Below are positions 7,192 through 14,214 of a stretch of 24,456 nt of DNA, in pieces. Source of the DNA: CAYWJT01 sp964458655 (GTDB taxonomy: Bacteria > Acidobacteriota > Aminicenantia > Aminicenantales > Saccharicenantaceae); assembly GCA_964458655.1 (NCBI GenBank), contig CAYWJT010000043.1, positions 1 through 24,456 of the forward strand. Reading direction: 5' to 3'. The notes beneath the pieces are model-generated. The model worked only from the letters and a program-made list of their open reading frames with translations, searched no databases and was not told where the DNA came from. Numbering within the stretch: position 1 is the stretch's first letter; each line of letters opens with the position of its first letter. Made by a program: the position numbers and the translations under genes.

Positions 7192-9162
7192 ATGTGGGGG
7201 GTTAAAACGAAAAAATGGTTTAATTGGTTGGGATTATCCTTTGTCTTTTTGGTTTCTTTGTTTCTCTTGACGGGCGCGACGAACGAGCAAGTCGCCGAGC
7301 CGGAGAAATTCGTTCCCAATGAAGTTTTGGTTAAATTCAAAGAAGAGGCTGACAAGCATCTTATCCAGGCAGCTATCGATTCAGTTCAGGGGAATGTCAT
7401 CACTCATCTGAAAAAGGAAATAGCCGCCCGCGATTGGAACCCTTTTGCCGCCTCTTCGTTCTCCTTCCCAGGAGACCCCTGCCTTTTTCATCTAAAGGTT
7501 CCCGAACACATCGGCACTGAAGCGGCCATATCCCTTCTCAAAACGAACCCGAATGTGAAATACGCTGAAAAGAACGGAATATTTCATCTCTGCGTTGTCC
7601 CAAACGATGAACATTTTCCTAAGCTATGGGGGATGCGGAACATCGGCCAGACCGGAGGGACATCCGATGCCGATATTGACGCACCTGAGGCCTGGGACAT
7701 TTTCACCGGGAGCCCGGATGTCGTGGTGGCCGTGATTGATTCCGGCATCGAATATACCCATACAGACCTGCAGGCCAACATCTGGACAAATCCAAACGAG
7801 ATCCCCGCCAACGGTATCGATGACGACGGCAACGGTTACGTCGACGACTATCTGGGATAGGATTTTTATTCCGGGGACAATGATCCGATGGACACTTATT
7901 GTCACGGGACGCATGTTGCAGGAACAATTGGGGCGGAGGGGAACAATGGAGCCGGCGTGAACGGAGTATGCTGGACCGTAAAGCTCATGGCCTTGAGGTG
8001 CGGGCCCGGTCCTGGCATTAACCTTGATAGCGCCATAAACGCGATAGATTACGCGAGAGACATGAACGCCAGGGTCATCAATGCGAGTTGGGCTGGACCC
8101 ACCTACTATCAATCGCTTTTTGATGCAATCAATAGAGCCCAGGACAAAGGGATCCTTTTTGTCGTTGCTGCAGGCAATTATCAGCTGGGAATACAGTGGT
8201 ATGACAACGACAATAAACCTGTTTATCCGGCTTCTTACGGCCTCAATAATATCCTGGCGGTGTTGTCAACCGATCACAACGACAACCGTTCTTCATTTTC
8301 TCACTATGGAAAGACGAGCGTAGACGTAGGAGCACCAGGAGGAACAGGCGATGGTTCCATTAAAGACATCTACAGCACCGTGCTGGGCGGTACTTATGGG
8401 TATCTCGCCGGAACATCCATGGCCGCACCTCATGTCGCGGGGGTGGCGGCTCTTGCCTTCGGAAAATGCCCGCCGATCACGTATTCCCAGGTGAAGTCGA
8501 GAATGATAGGCAAGGTGGATGTCCTCGCGTCCCTCAACAACAAGTGCGTCTCCAACGGCCGCGTCAATGCCTATAAGGTCATCTATGACTCCGCAGCTCC
8601 CATCGCGCCCGGTAATTTAGGGGCGGCGCCCACGGGCTGGACGACCATCAGATTGACTTGGAACGACAATTCCGCCAACGAGATCGGATTCGAGGTTCAG
8701 AGAAAGGCCCCGGGGATGCCGGATCATGCCTATCTGAAAAGCGCCGATGCCAACCAACCCTCCATCGAGGATTGGACCGCCGTGGCCGGTCAAGCCTTTT
8801 TCTACAGGCTCAGGGCCTACAATATGGCCGGTCTCTCGGGCTTCGCCAATGAGGTGAGCGCTACGATCCCGATCGGCTCTCCCCAGCCTCCTGCTGGACT
8901 CAACGCTTTTTGGGATTGGGGACAGGGTGCGGTGCACCTTACATGGATGGACATGTCGAACAATGAAGAGCACTTCTATATCGAGAGGAAGTCCGAGTGG
9001 GAAACTCAATGGACGCAGATCGCCGAGCTCGGCCAGAATTACACCTCCTACTATGACAGCGGAGTCGCGGGCGACACGTTCTATTCTTACCGCGTCAAGG
9101 TGACCAACCCCATAGGCTACGCGTATTCGGACATCGTTCAAGTTTACGTTCCCCAGCATTGA
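7192..9162 (+). pseudogene. Secreted subtilisin-like protease (S8) with two FnIII domains, interrupted by one in-frame TAG
   Basis: Residues are numbered from ATG 7192. Signal peptide (KTKKW, then a hydrophobic run to LLTGA); I9-like propeptide about 40-150; S8 catalytic domain with Asp183 (VVAVIDSG), His238 (CHGTHVAGT), oxyanion Asn329 (VVAAGN) and Ser409 (AGTSMAAPHVAG); then two fibronectin type III-like domains (about 8605-8870 and 8880-9150). Codon 223 (7858-7860) is TAG between YVDDYLG and DFYSGDNDP, where this family normally has Trp. The frame is otherwise unbroken, so one TGG-to-TAG change separates the Asp from His and Ser. The best Shine-Dalgarno sequence precedes ATG 7144, which is followed by GTC and a TGA in the same frame. 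It was probably an extracellular protease and is now inactive unless the stop is an error or is read through. Confidence 0.85.
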
Positions 9163-9317
9163 GAGAAGGCCTGGTTTTTCTCGACGGCGGCTCGGCTGAG
9201 GGGAATAGGTACCAAATGAGCAAGACACGTCCTCCTCCGGCCGGTCATTCGGTCTCCTAGGAACCCCTTGCTTTTTTGGCGCTACTTGTTGATGATACAC
9301 ATGAAGAGAGGTGGGGG

Positions 9318-10253
9318 ATGAAAAAGATTTGCATATTCCTCTTGTTGACCGTTTTCGGGGCCAATCTGTCTATGGCTTCCGATGAACGCTTCCCGAAGGT
9401 CAGTCTCAAGTTGTCGGGCGGGGCGGGGATTTTAAACGTCGGAGACATCAACAAGGTGCTGAAAAGCCTCAGCGATAACCAAGTATTACGAAATCTGAGA
9501 AAAGATAATCCGGATAACGAGCCGGACCGGAGTCATGTAGAAGGGTATCTCAAAGCTTTACGCAATACATACACGACTTGGGAGGCCGAACTGAGACTCG
9601 ACTTGTCCCCGCGAACTGGGTTCAGCATTTCCACGTTTTCTCCCATTCACAGGGAGAATCAGAACTCGCTCACTTACACATATGTGGGGCTATTTGGTCC
9701 ACAAGTCACGACCTGGACTTACCGGCCGGAGTTCAGGGTTTCGTCGCCACTGATTTTCAATTTCCATTATACCCTGAAATCGGGGGCTAGACGAACTATT
9801 TTCTTTAATGCAGGAATCGGCCGCTATTCAGGAAAGATGTCAGTATACCTCAATTATGAGCAGTTCTATCCGGCCGGCGGCTCCTATGTGGAAGAGATCG
9901 ACTGCAAAACGCAGGCCAAGTCTTCTCTCGGTTTTCACGCCGGCGTAAGTCTGGAATATGCTCTTCTGAAGAATCTGGCTTTAGTAATAGACATGCGCGG
10001 CAGCTTCGTCACAATCAGAAACTTTATAGGCGTGATGGATTGGGAAAATAACTTCGGACAGAAATATTCGACTATCGGATATCTGTATTATTTCTTAATG
10101 TTTGACGAGAGGACCGGACTTGGGTATAGGGGGCTGGAAGTATGGGAAAGGCCGCCGGATTTCGATGTTCGATCTTTATCTAACATTAGAAAAGCCAGAT
10201 TGGATTTGAGCGGGTATTCACTAAGTGTAGGGATTAAATTAGGTTTGTTCTAA
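9318..10253 (+). CDS. Putative outer-membrane beta-barrel protein
   Basis: A 311-residue protein of unrecognised family. Start ATG 9318 is chosen because it follows GAGGTGGGG and begins a clear signal peptide (MKKICIFLLLTVFGANLSMA); in-frame codons upstream from 9276 lack these. The mature part is rich in alternating aromatic/polar strands with Tyr and Phe, repeated Gly-containing turns, a charged helical insert near residues 40-70 (VLKSLSDNQVLRNLRKDN), and a C-terminal Phe (SVGIKLGLF). These are the marks of an outer-membrane barrel exported through SecYEG and BAM. It follows the S8 gene by 155 bp on the same strand and may be co-expressed with it. No catalytic motif is visible, so transport, adhesion or structural roles are all possible. 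Confidence 0.65.
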   Translation: MKKICIFLLLTVFGANLSMASDERFPKVSLKLSGGAGILNVGDINKVLKSLSDNQVLRNLRKDNPDNEPDRSHVEGYLKALRNTYTTWEAELRLDLSPRTGFSISTFSPIHRENQNSLTYTYVGLFGPQVTTWTYRPEFRVSSPLIFNFHYTLKSGARRTIFFNAGIGRYSGKMSVYLNYEQFYPAGGSYVEEIDCKTQAKSSLGFHAGVSLEYALLKNLALVIDMRGSFVTIRNFIGVMDWENNFGQKYSTIGYLYYFLMFDERTGLGYRGLEVWERPPDFDVRSLSNIRKARLDLSGYSLSVGIKLGLF

Positions 10254-10260
10254 ATGGTCG

Positions 10261-10343
10261 GGCTATCCTTATTTTTAAAGAGAAGGGTTGATTCTAAGCC
10301 TGAACCCGGCGGTTCCATGCCGTGCGAAAAAAAAGGATATTCC
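10261..10343. repeat. Dispersed repeat copy R2
   Basis: Second copy of the roughly 80-bp repeat at 6778-6860, starting 8 bp after the outer-membrane protein stop and ending 3 bp before the stop codon of the mnmA fragment on the opposite strand. This placement suggests the repeat may originally have sat downstream of a gene. Confidence 0.65.
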
Positions 10344-10345
10344 AT

Positions 10346-10432
10346 CTATTCGGTGGTCTCGATGATGCCGCCGCTGGCGACGGTTTCGCCGTCATAGAAA
10401 ACGGCCGACTCGAAGCGCCTCTCATACAAGGT
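10346..10432 (-). pseudogene. mnmA (tRNA 2-thiouridylase) C-terminal fragment
   Basis: On the minus strand the frame ends LYERRFESAVFYDGETVASG then GIIETTE and TAG (10348-10346). The block SAVFYDGE-V-GGGII closely follows the conserved C-terminus of MnmA, the enzyme that thiolates U34 of tRNA (family pattern PGQSAVFYDG-GGG-I). Only about 28 codons remain, and the preceding PGQ is not recognisable. Upstream on this strand it runs into the ISL3 transposase fragment. It is a gene scrap, presumably cut off by a rearrangement near the mobile element. The match is short, so confidence is moderate. Confidence 0.5.
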
Positions 10433-10445
10433 TCATCCGACATTT

Positions 10446-10852
10446 TTATGGGTAGGAGGATAAAGATTTAAGGCCACCGCAATGGAAGAAGATCGCGATT
10501 TTAAAGTGCTCTCGATTGCGGAATCCGCGGGCCATTTTCTTGATCGTCTGAATCGTCGAGTTCAAACCCTCGCTGACGGCGTTGCTGATGCGGCGCTTTA
10601 AAAAGGTCCGAATGTTGGCCAAGTACTTCCGGAACATCCGGGCCACGGCCTTGACCGGCTTCAGCCTCGACCGGACAGCCCAGGCATACCATCCCCGAAA
10701 ATGCTTCAAAGCCCAAGCCCTGGCGCGGTATCCCCAGAGATCTCGAAGGCTTTCTTTCAGGGCCCAGGCGCGCGCCGTCCGCAACCGTTTCTTCCTCAGG
10801 GCAGTGAATGTCTCCCGCTTTTTGGCGGGCAGGTTTTCCCTGGAATAAGTAT
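10446..10852 (-). pseudogene. ISL3-family transposase C-terminal fragment
   Basis: The frame reads RENLPAKKRETFTALRKKRL, then RTARAWALKESLRDLW, then ISNAVSEGLNSTIQTIKKMA, GFRNREHFKIAIFFHCGG. This is the C-terminal third of an ISL3-type DDE transposase, including the SEGLN block that carries the last acidic residue of the DDE triad. About 130 residues of a normal protein of roughly 400 remain; the DNA-binding part and the first two Asp residues are gone. The open part begins exactly where a GC-rich hairpin of the neighbouring IS200-type element ends, suggesting that element inserted into, or recombined with, the ISL3 gene. Non-functional. Confidence 0.85.
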
Positions 10853-10872
10853 CCCCGCGGCAAGCCGCGGGG
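10853..10872. repeat. IS200/IS605-type end hairpin
   Basis: A perfect 8-bp stem CCCCGCGG (10853-10860) and CCGCGGGG (10865-10872) with loop CAAG, only 2 bp from the TnpA stop codon. IS200/IS605 elements carry such subterminal imperfect palindromes near their ends, which TnpA recognises on single-stranded DNA; the position fits a right-end hairpin. Confidence 0.6.
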
Positions 10873-10874
10873 CA

Positions 10875-11156
10875 TTAAGAGCGCAGCTTCAAATCAAGCT
10901 GCGCAGGCCCTTGCTCGAGTTGGCGATGTTGCTTGATATACTTGTCAATCACATCCCGAGTCATCCGATCTCCGACCGTCCGAACGAAGTAGCCGTCTTC
11001 CCAAAGCTCTCCTCCCCACAGCCTCTTCTTGAGTCCCGGAAGCTCGCGAAACAGACCCCTCCCGCTCTGGATCTTGACGATCCTTGCGACCTCCCCTGTC
11101 GACCTGGATGGCGGAAACGACGCCAGCAGATGAATATGGTCCTTCATCAGCTCCAT
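10875..11156 (-). pseudogene. IS200/IS605-family TnpA (Y1 transposase), N-terminally truncated
   Basis: 93 residues, against about 130-150 in intact TnpA. Seen: MKDHIHLL, the HUH nuclease motif; SFPPSRSTGEVARIVK; LKKRLWGGELWEDGYFVRTVG; and VIDKYIKQH with the single catalytic Tyr. The first 40-50 residues (the YHLVW-TKYR part) are missing, and the Met at 11156 has no ribosome-binding site. The frame continues upstream through a stop into the 58-aa small gene at 11166-11342. The end hairpin remains at 10853-10872, so this is the right part of an element that lost its left end. Confidence 0.8.
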
Positions 11157-11165
11157 TTGCGAACT

Positions 11166-11342
11166 TCACTGTACACTAGCAAGAACTGTCATTATTGTAG
11201 TTAACCAAATCAATACTTTAGTAAATTTTATTATCTGTTTAGTTTGCGCGCTCGCCTGACAATCGAAATCTTCGATAGATTTCCTTAATATTGCCACTTC
11301 CGAAGCAGCCAGATCACCATGCATTCCTACTTGACTAGGCAT
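11166..11342 (-). CDS. Small single-pass membrane protein, 58 aa
   Basis: A short gene with a textbook ribosome-binding site: AGGAGG (11356-11351) with an 8-base spacer to ATG 11342, and TATAAT (11377-11372) as a -10 box 30 bp upstream of the start. The product starts MPSQVGMHGDLAASEV, has a polar, probably helical middle with one Cys (SIEDFDCQASAQTKQ), and ends in a transmembrane helix (VLIWLTTIMTVLASV). Predicted N-in or N-out single-span protein; no family recognised. Its base composition is clearly lower in GC than the flanking metabolic genes, which suggests foreign origin. The stop is 10 bp before the truncated IS200 transposase frame, so the native C-terminus may have been altered by the insertion. 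Confidence 0.65.
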   Translation of the reverse strand: MPSQVGMHGDLAASEVAILRKSIEDFDCQASAQTKQIIKFTKVLIWLTTIMTVLASVQ

Positions 11343-11350
11343 GATTATTT

Positions 11351-11377
11351 CCTCCTAATTAAAATAAGGCAATTATA
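11351..11377 (-). promoter_or_regulatory. -10 box and ribosome-binding site of the 58-aa gene
   Basis: Minus strand: TATAAT (11377-11372) and AGGAGG (11356-11351). No clear -35 hexamer is present at 16-18 bp (the sequence there is close to CTGCAG), so the promoter may be weak or activated. Confidence 0.5.
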
Positions 11378-11471
11378 AACGATTCGGCACTGAACTGCAG
11401 GTTTCCAGAGCGTGCATGACAAATTGTTTCCTTTCATGTTGATGAGAACAAAGCTAACGGCGAGCGAGTTC

Positions 11472-12473
11472 TCACTCTAATAAGACGCTGACCTCGGCCG
11501 CGCGCGCCACGGCTTTTCCTTGCCTCTTGACGAGAGCCGCCACCCGCCCTCCGTCCACGGCGGTCGTCGTCCCCACGCCTGTGGCGCAGACGGCCCCGCA
11601 GGCCGAGGCGTAGACGACGGCCTCGAGCCAGAGCCGAACCGAGAACCGCAGCGGGGCCTCGCCAACCCGGAGGGCTTCGTAGATCTTATAGATCAGCCCG
11701 GCTGAAAAAGCGTCGCCGGCTCCAGTCGGGTCTTTGACCCTGACCTCGAAGGCCGGCGTCCGGATGAGCGCGCCGGGGACGCGCGACACCGCGCCCTGCC
11801 CGCCGAGCGTCAGAAAGACGGCCTTCGCCCCCATCCGACGGACGCTCTCGACCGCCGCGGCCGGCGCGGTCTCGCCCGTGAGCCCCGCCGCTTCCTCGGC
11901 GTTGCAGTGGAAAAAATCCACCCAGGGAAGCGCCCGCTTTAGAAAACCCCATGATCTCCGGAAGGGGCTGACGGCGTCGACAAAGGTCAGGCCGCCCAGT
12001 CCCTTCGCCCGCCTCAACACGTCTCCGAGCCGCGTGTCAAGCTCACCGAGCAGGCCGACGCCGCCGGCGTAGAAAAGTCCGGGCCTATGTTTCTCGAGAA
12101 GACGCAGGACAGGGTCCGCCTTCATCCTGATATTGGCCCCGGGGTCGGCGTGGTAGCGGCGGTCCTCGCCCTTGGCCACCAGGATCAGGTCGAGCGAGGT
12201 CGGCGCTTCCGCGTCAAAATGGACTTCAGGCTTGAGGCCTTCGCGCCTCAGACTCCTGGCCAGGAACTCGCCGAAAAGGTCGCGGCCTGCCGGGAAGGTC
12301 GTCTTGAGCCTGGAGCGAGGCAAGCCCAGTCGGGCCAAGTCGACCGAGACGTTGCAGGCGTGACCGCCGAGCGCCGTCCGGATGGAGCCGAAGACCAGCT
12401 GGCCCGGCCCGGCCGGCCGATCCAGGCCGCTCGCGATGAGGTCGACGACGGCGATGCCGCTTATCAGGACCAA
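11472..12473 (-). CDS. PfkB-family carbohydrate/nucleoside kinase
   Basis: Ribokinase-type sugar or nucleoside kinase, 333 residues, cytoplasmic. Seen: the N-terminal ISGIAVVDLIASGL strand, the substrate-site block ALGGHACNVSVDLARLG (PfkB signature 1 region), the DPGAN motif, and the PfkB signature DPTGAGDAFSAGLIY with the GAGD anion hole and catalytic Asp. The start is TTG at 12473: an in-frame TGA lies 9 bases upstream, leaving no earlier start, and GGAGG precedes it by about 11 bases. It follows the DUF4097 gene by 29 bp and is likely co-transcribed. The substrate cannot be read from the sequence. A fructose, ribose, adenosine or 2-keto-3-deoxygluconate kinase are all possible; the GG-(N) motif fits sugar kinases. 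Confidence 0.88.
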   Translation of the reverse strand: MVLISGIAVVDLIASGLDRPAGPGQLVFGSIRTALGGHACNVSVDLARLGLPRSRLKTTFPAGRDLFGEFLARSLRREGLKPEVHFDAEAPTSLDLILVAKGEDRRYHADPGANIRMKADPVLRLLEKHRPGLFYAGGVGLLGELDTRLGDVLRRAKGLGGLTFVDAVSPFRRSWGFLKRALPWVDFFHCNAEEAAGLTGETAPAAAVESVRRMGAKAVFLTLGGQGAVSRVPGALIRTPAFEVRVKDPTGAGDAFSAGLIYKIYEALRVGEAPLRFSVRLWLEAVVYASACGAVCATGVGTTTAVDGGRVAALVKRQGKAVARAAEVSVLLE

Positions 12474-12502
12474 TCTGTTTCAGCCTCCGGTCCGGGTTCC
12501 TT

Positions 12503-13312
12503 TCATTCGGCCGCCTTGACCTTGAGGATCTTGATGTCGCCGTTCCCGGCCTCGAGCCGGATGGAAGCGCCGCCGGCGCCGAGGCTGCCGGCCGCCGACC
12601 GGCCTTCCGGCCCTGTCTCAAGCTCGAACTCGGAAACTACCGTGCCGTTTTCCGCCCTGGCCGTCACTTCGGCTGACGCCTCCTCTTCCAGGCGCAGGAC
12701 GATGTCGCCCCGGCCGACCCTGATGCTGACCACATCGCCCGCGCGGATATCCAGGACTTCCGCGTCGGCCGAGCCTCGATCGACCTCGACCTCGAGCGAG
12801 CCGGAGAAATTCCTGACCGAGACGTCCACGTTGCCGGCCCTGATGCCGAGCCGGCCGTAGACGTCCGCCACGTCGATCTTGCCCCGGTCGAGGCGTATCT
12901 CCCTGAGGTTGATTGACGCCGGCACGTTGATGCTGTACTGCACCTCGAGCGTGGCCGTCGGCCATTCGGGCGCGATGGTCCGTATCCTGAGCTCCTCAGC
13001 TTTCCGGTCGACCTTGACGTTCGGCCTGAGGTTCCACAGCCCGTAAAGCCTGACGTTCGAGCGGCCCGTGTGCCTGATGCGGCCCCGGGCCTGGATCTCC
13101 ACCGTCTCTTGGTCCCAGCCGCTTACCAGCACCTCGCCTGCTTGGTTCTCAAGGACGACGCTGCCGCCTGACGCGAAATCGACCGTGCGGCTGAATTCGC
13201 CCTCGGGCTCCCACTCGGTCAGTCTTTCCGGGTCCATCACCATTACGCAGCCGGGCCAGACCAGGACGCCGGCCAGCCCGACGACCGCGATGAACATCGG
13301 GATAGACTTCAT
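12503..13312 (-). CDS. DUF4097-type beta-helix lipoprotein
   Basis: 269 residues. N-terminus MKSIPMFIAVVGLAGVLVWPGC: a signal peptide with a possible lipobox (WPGC, Cys22; the aromatic at -3 is unusual), so probably membrane-anchored. The rest is a series of short beta strands with repeated patterns such as GGSVVLENQAGEVLVSGW, RGKIDVADVYGRLGIRAGN, VDVSVRNFSGSLEVEVDRGS and GNGDIKI. This is the right-handed beta-roll of DUF4097/DUF2807 putative adhesins, whose biochemical role is unknown. The start ATG has AGGGGAG upstream. It is the first gene of the pair with the PfkB kinase. Confidence 0.8.
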   Translation of the reverse strand: MKSIPMFIAVVGLAGVLVWPGCVMVMDPERLTEWEPEGEFSRTVDFASGGSVVLENQAGEVLVSGWDQETVEIQARGRIRHTGRSNVRLYGLWNLRPNVKVDRKAEELRIRTIAPEWPTATLEVQYSINVPASINLREIRLDRGKIDVADVYGRLGIRAGNVDVSVRNFSGSLEVEVDRGSADAEVLDIRAGDVVSIRVGRGDIVLRLEEEASAEVTARAENGTVVSEFELETGPEGRSAAGSLGAGGASIRLEAGNGDIKILKVKAAE

Positions 13313-13362
13313 GGCTTCTCTCCCCTTGACCTCGTTCCCCTTCCCTGTTCTTTCACGAGGCT

Positions 13363-13368
13363 ATTATA
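13363..13368 (-). promoter_or_regulatory. Probable -10 box for the DUF4097-kinase pair
   Basis: Minus-strand TATAAT lies 51 bp upstream of ATG 13312. The -35 position (TTCCCT at 17 bp) matches poorly, so this is a moderate candidate only. Confidence 0.4.
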
Positions 13369-13452
13369 GCGCTCCACGCCATCTTAGGGAAGACGGACGA
13401 CGGCTTGACGCGCCGTCACTGTCCCGGGCGCTCCGACCGGCGCACTCCGGCC

Positions 13453-14208
13453 TCAGCCGAAGCGGCCGGTGATGTAGTCCTCGGTCCTGCGGTCGGCCGG
13501 GTTGGTGAAGATCTGCTCCGTCCGGCCGAACTCGACCAGCTCGCCGAGCAGGAAATAGCCGGTGAAATCGGACACCCGGGCGGCCTGCTGCATGTTGTGC
13601 GTGACGATGACGATGGAGTATTCCTTCTTGAGCTCATGCATGAGCGCTTCTATGTTCTGGGTGGCCACCGGGTCGAGGGCGGAGCAGGGCTCGTCCATCA
13701 GCACGATCTCGGGCTCGACCGCGACCAGTCGGGCGATGCACAGGCGCTGCTGCTGCTCCCCCGCGAGGTCGCAGGCGATGTCGTCGAGCCTGTCCTTGAG
13801 CTCGTCCCAGAGGTGGACGGCCTCCAGGCTCCGGACCAGCCGCTCCTCGAGGACGCGCCTGTCCCGGACGCCGTGCACCCTGAGGCCGTAGGTCACGTTG
13901 TCGTAGACGCTCAGCGGGAACGGGTTGGGCCTCTGGAAGACCATGCCCACTTTCTTCCTGAGCGCCAGCAGGTCGGTCCCGGGCGCGTAAATGTCCCGGC
14001 CGTCGATGATGACGCTGCCCCGTTGGCGCGCGCTGGGGATGAGGTCGTTCATCCTGTTGAGGGCCCTGAGGAAAGTCGACTTGCCGCATCCCGACGGCCC
14101 GATCAGGGCGGTGATCATCTTTTCCTGGACGTCGAGGTTGACGGACTTCAGGGCCTCGAAATTCCCGTAGAAGACGGAAAGGTCGCGCACTTCGATCACG
14201 TTTCTCAT
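13453..14208 (-). CDS. pstB: Phosphate ABC transporter ATPase PstB, copy with degenerate signature
   Basis: ATPase of the high-affinity phosphate importer, 251 residues, on the inner face of the membrane. Seen: Walker A GPSGCGKST (37-45), Q-loop Gln92 (MVFQRPNPFP), Walker B and D-loop VLMDEPCSALDP, and H-loop His204 (VTHNMQQAARVSD). These and the DRLDDIACD context are diagnostic of PstB. The ABC signature, normally LSGGQQQR, is LAGEQQQR: Ala149 replaces Ser and Glu151 replaces the second Gly. Those residues contact the ATP gamma-phosphate of the partner subunit, so a homodimer of this protein should be impaired. It lies 6 bp after the other PstB gene and is last in the operon. Confidence 0.93.
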   Translation of the reverse strand: MRNVIEVRDLSVFYGNFEALKSVNLDVQEKMITALIGPSGCGKSTFLRALNRMNDLIPSARQRGSVIIDGRDIYAPGTDLLALRKKVGMVFQRPNPFPLSVYDNVTYGLRVHGVRDRRVLEERLVRSLEAVHLWDELKDRLDDIACDLAGEQQQRLCIARLVAVEPEIVLMDEPCSALDPVATQNIEALMHELKKEYSIVIVTHNMQQAARVSDFTGYFLLGELVEFGRTEQIFTNPADRRTEDYITGRFG

Positions 14209-14214
14209 GCCGCC

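Noticed and set aside
7858..7860. Amber codon as pyrrolysine or another recoded residue
   Set aside because: The position is normally Trp in subtilases and no recoding genes or structures are visible in the window; a simple TGG-to-TAG change or base error is more likely.
13400..13425. Short stem GACGGC/GCCGTC after the pst operon
   Set aside because: Only 6 bp without a T-tract; not convincing as a terminator.
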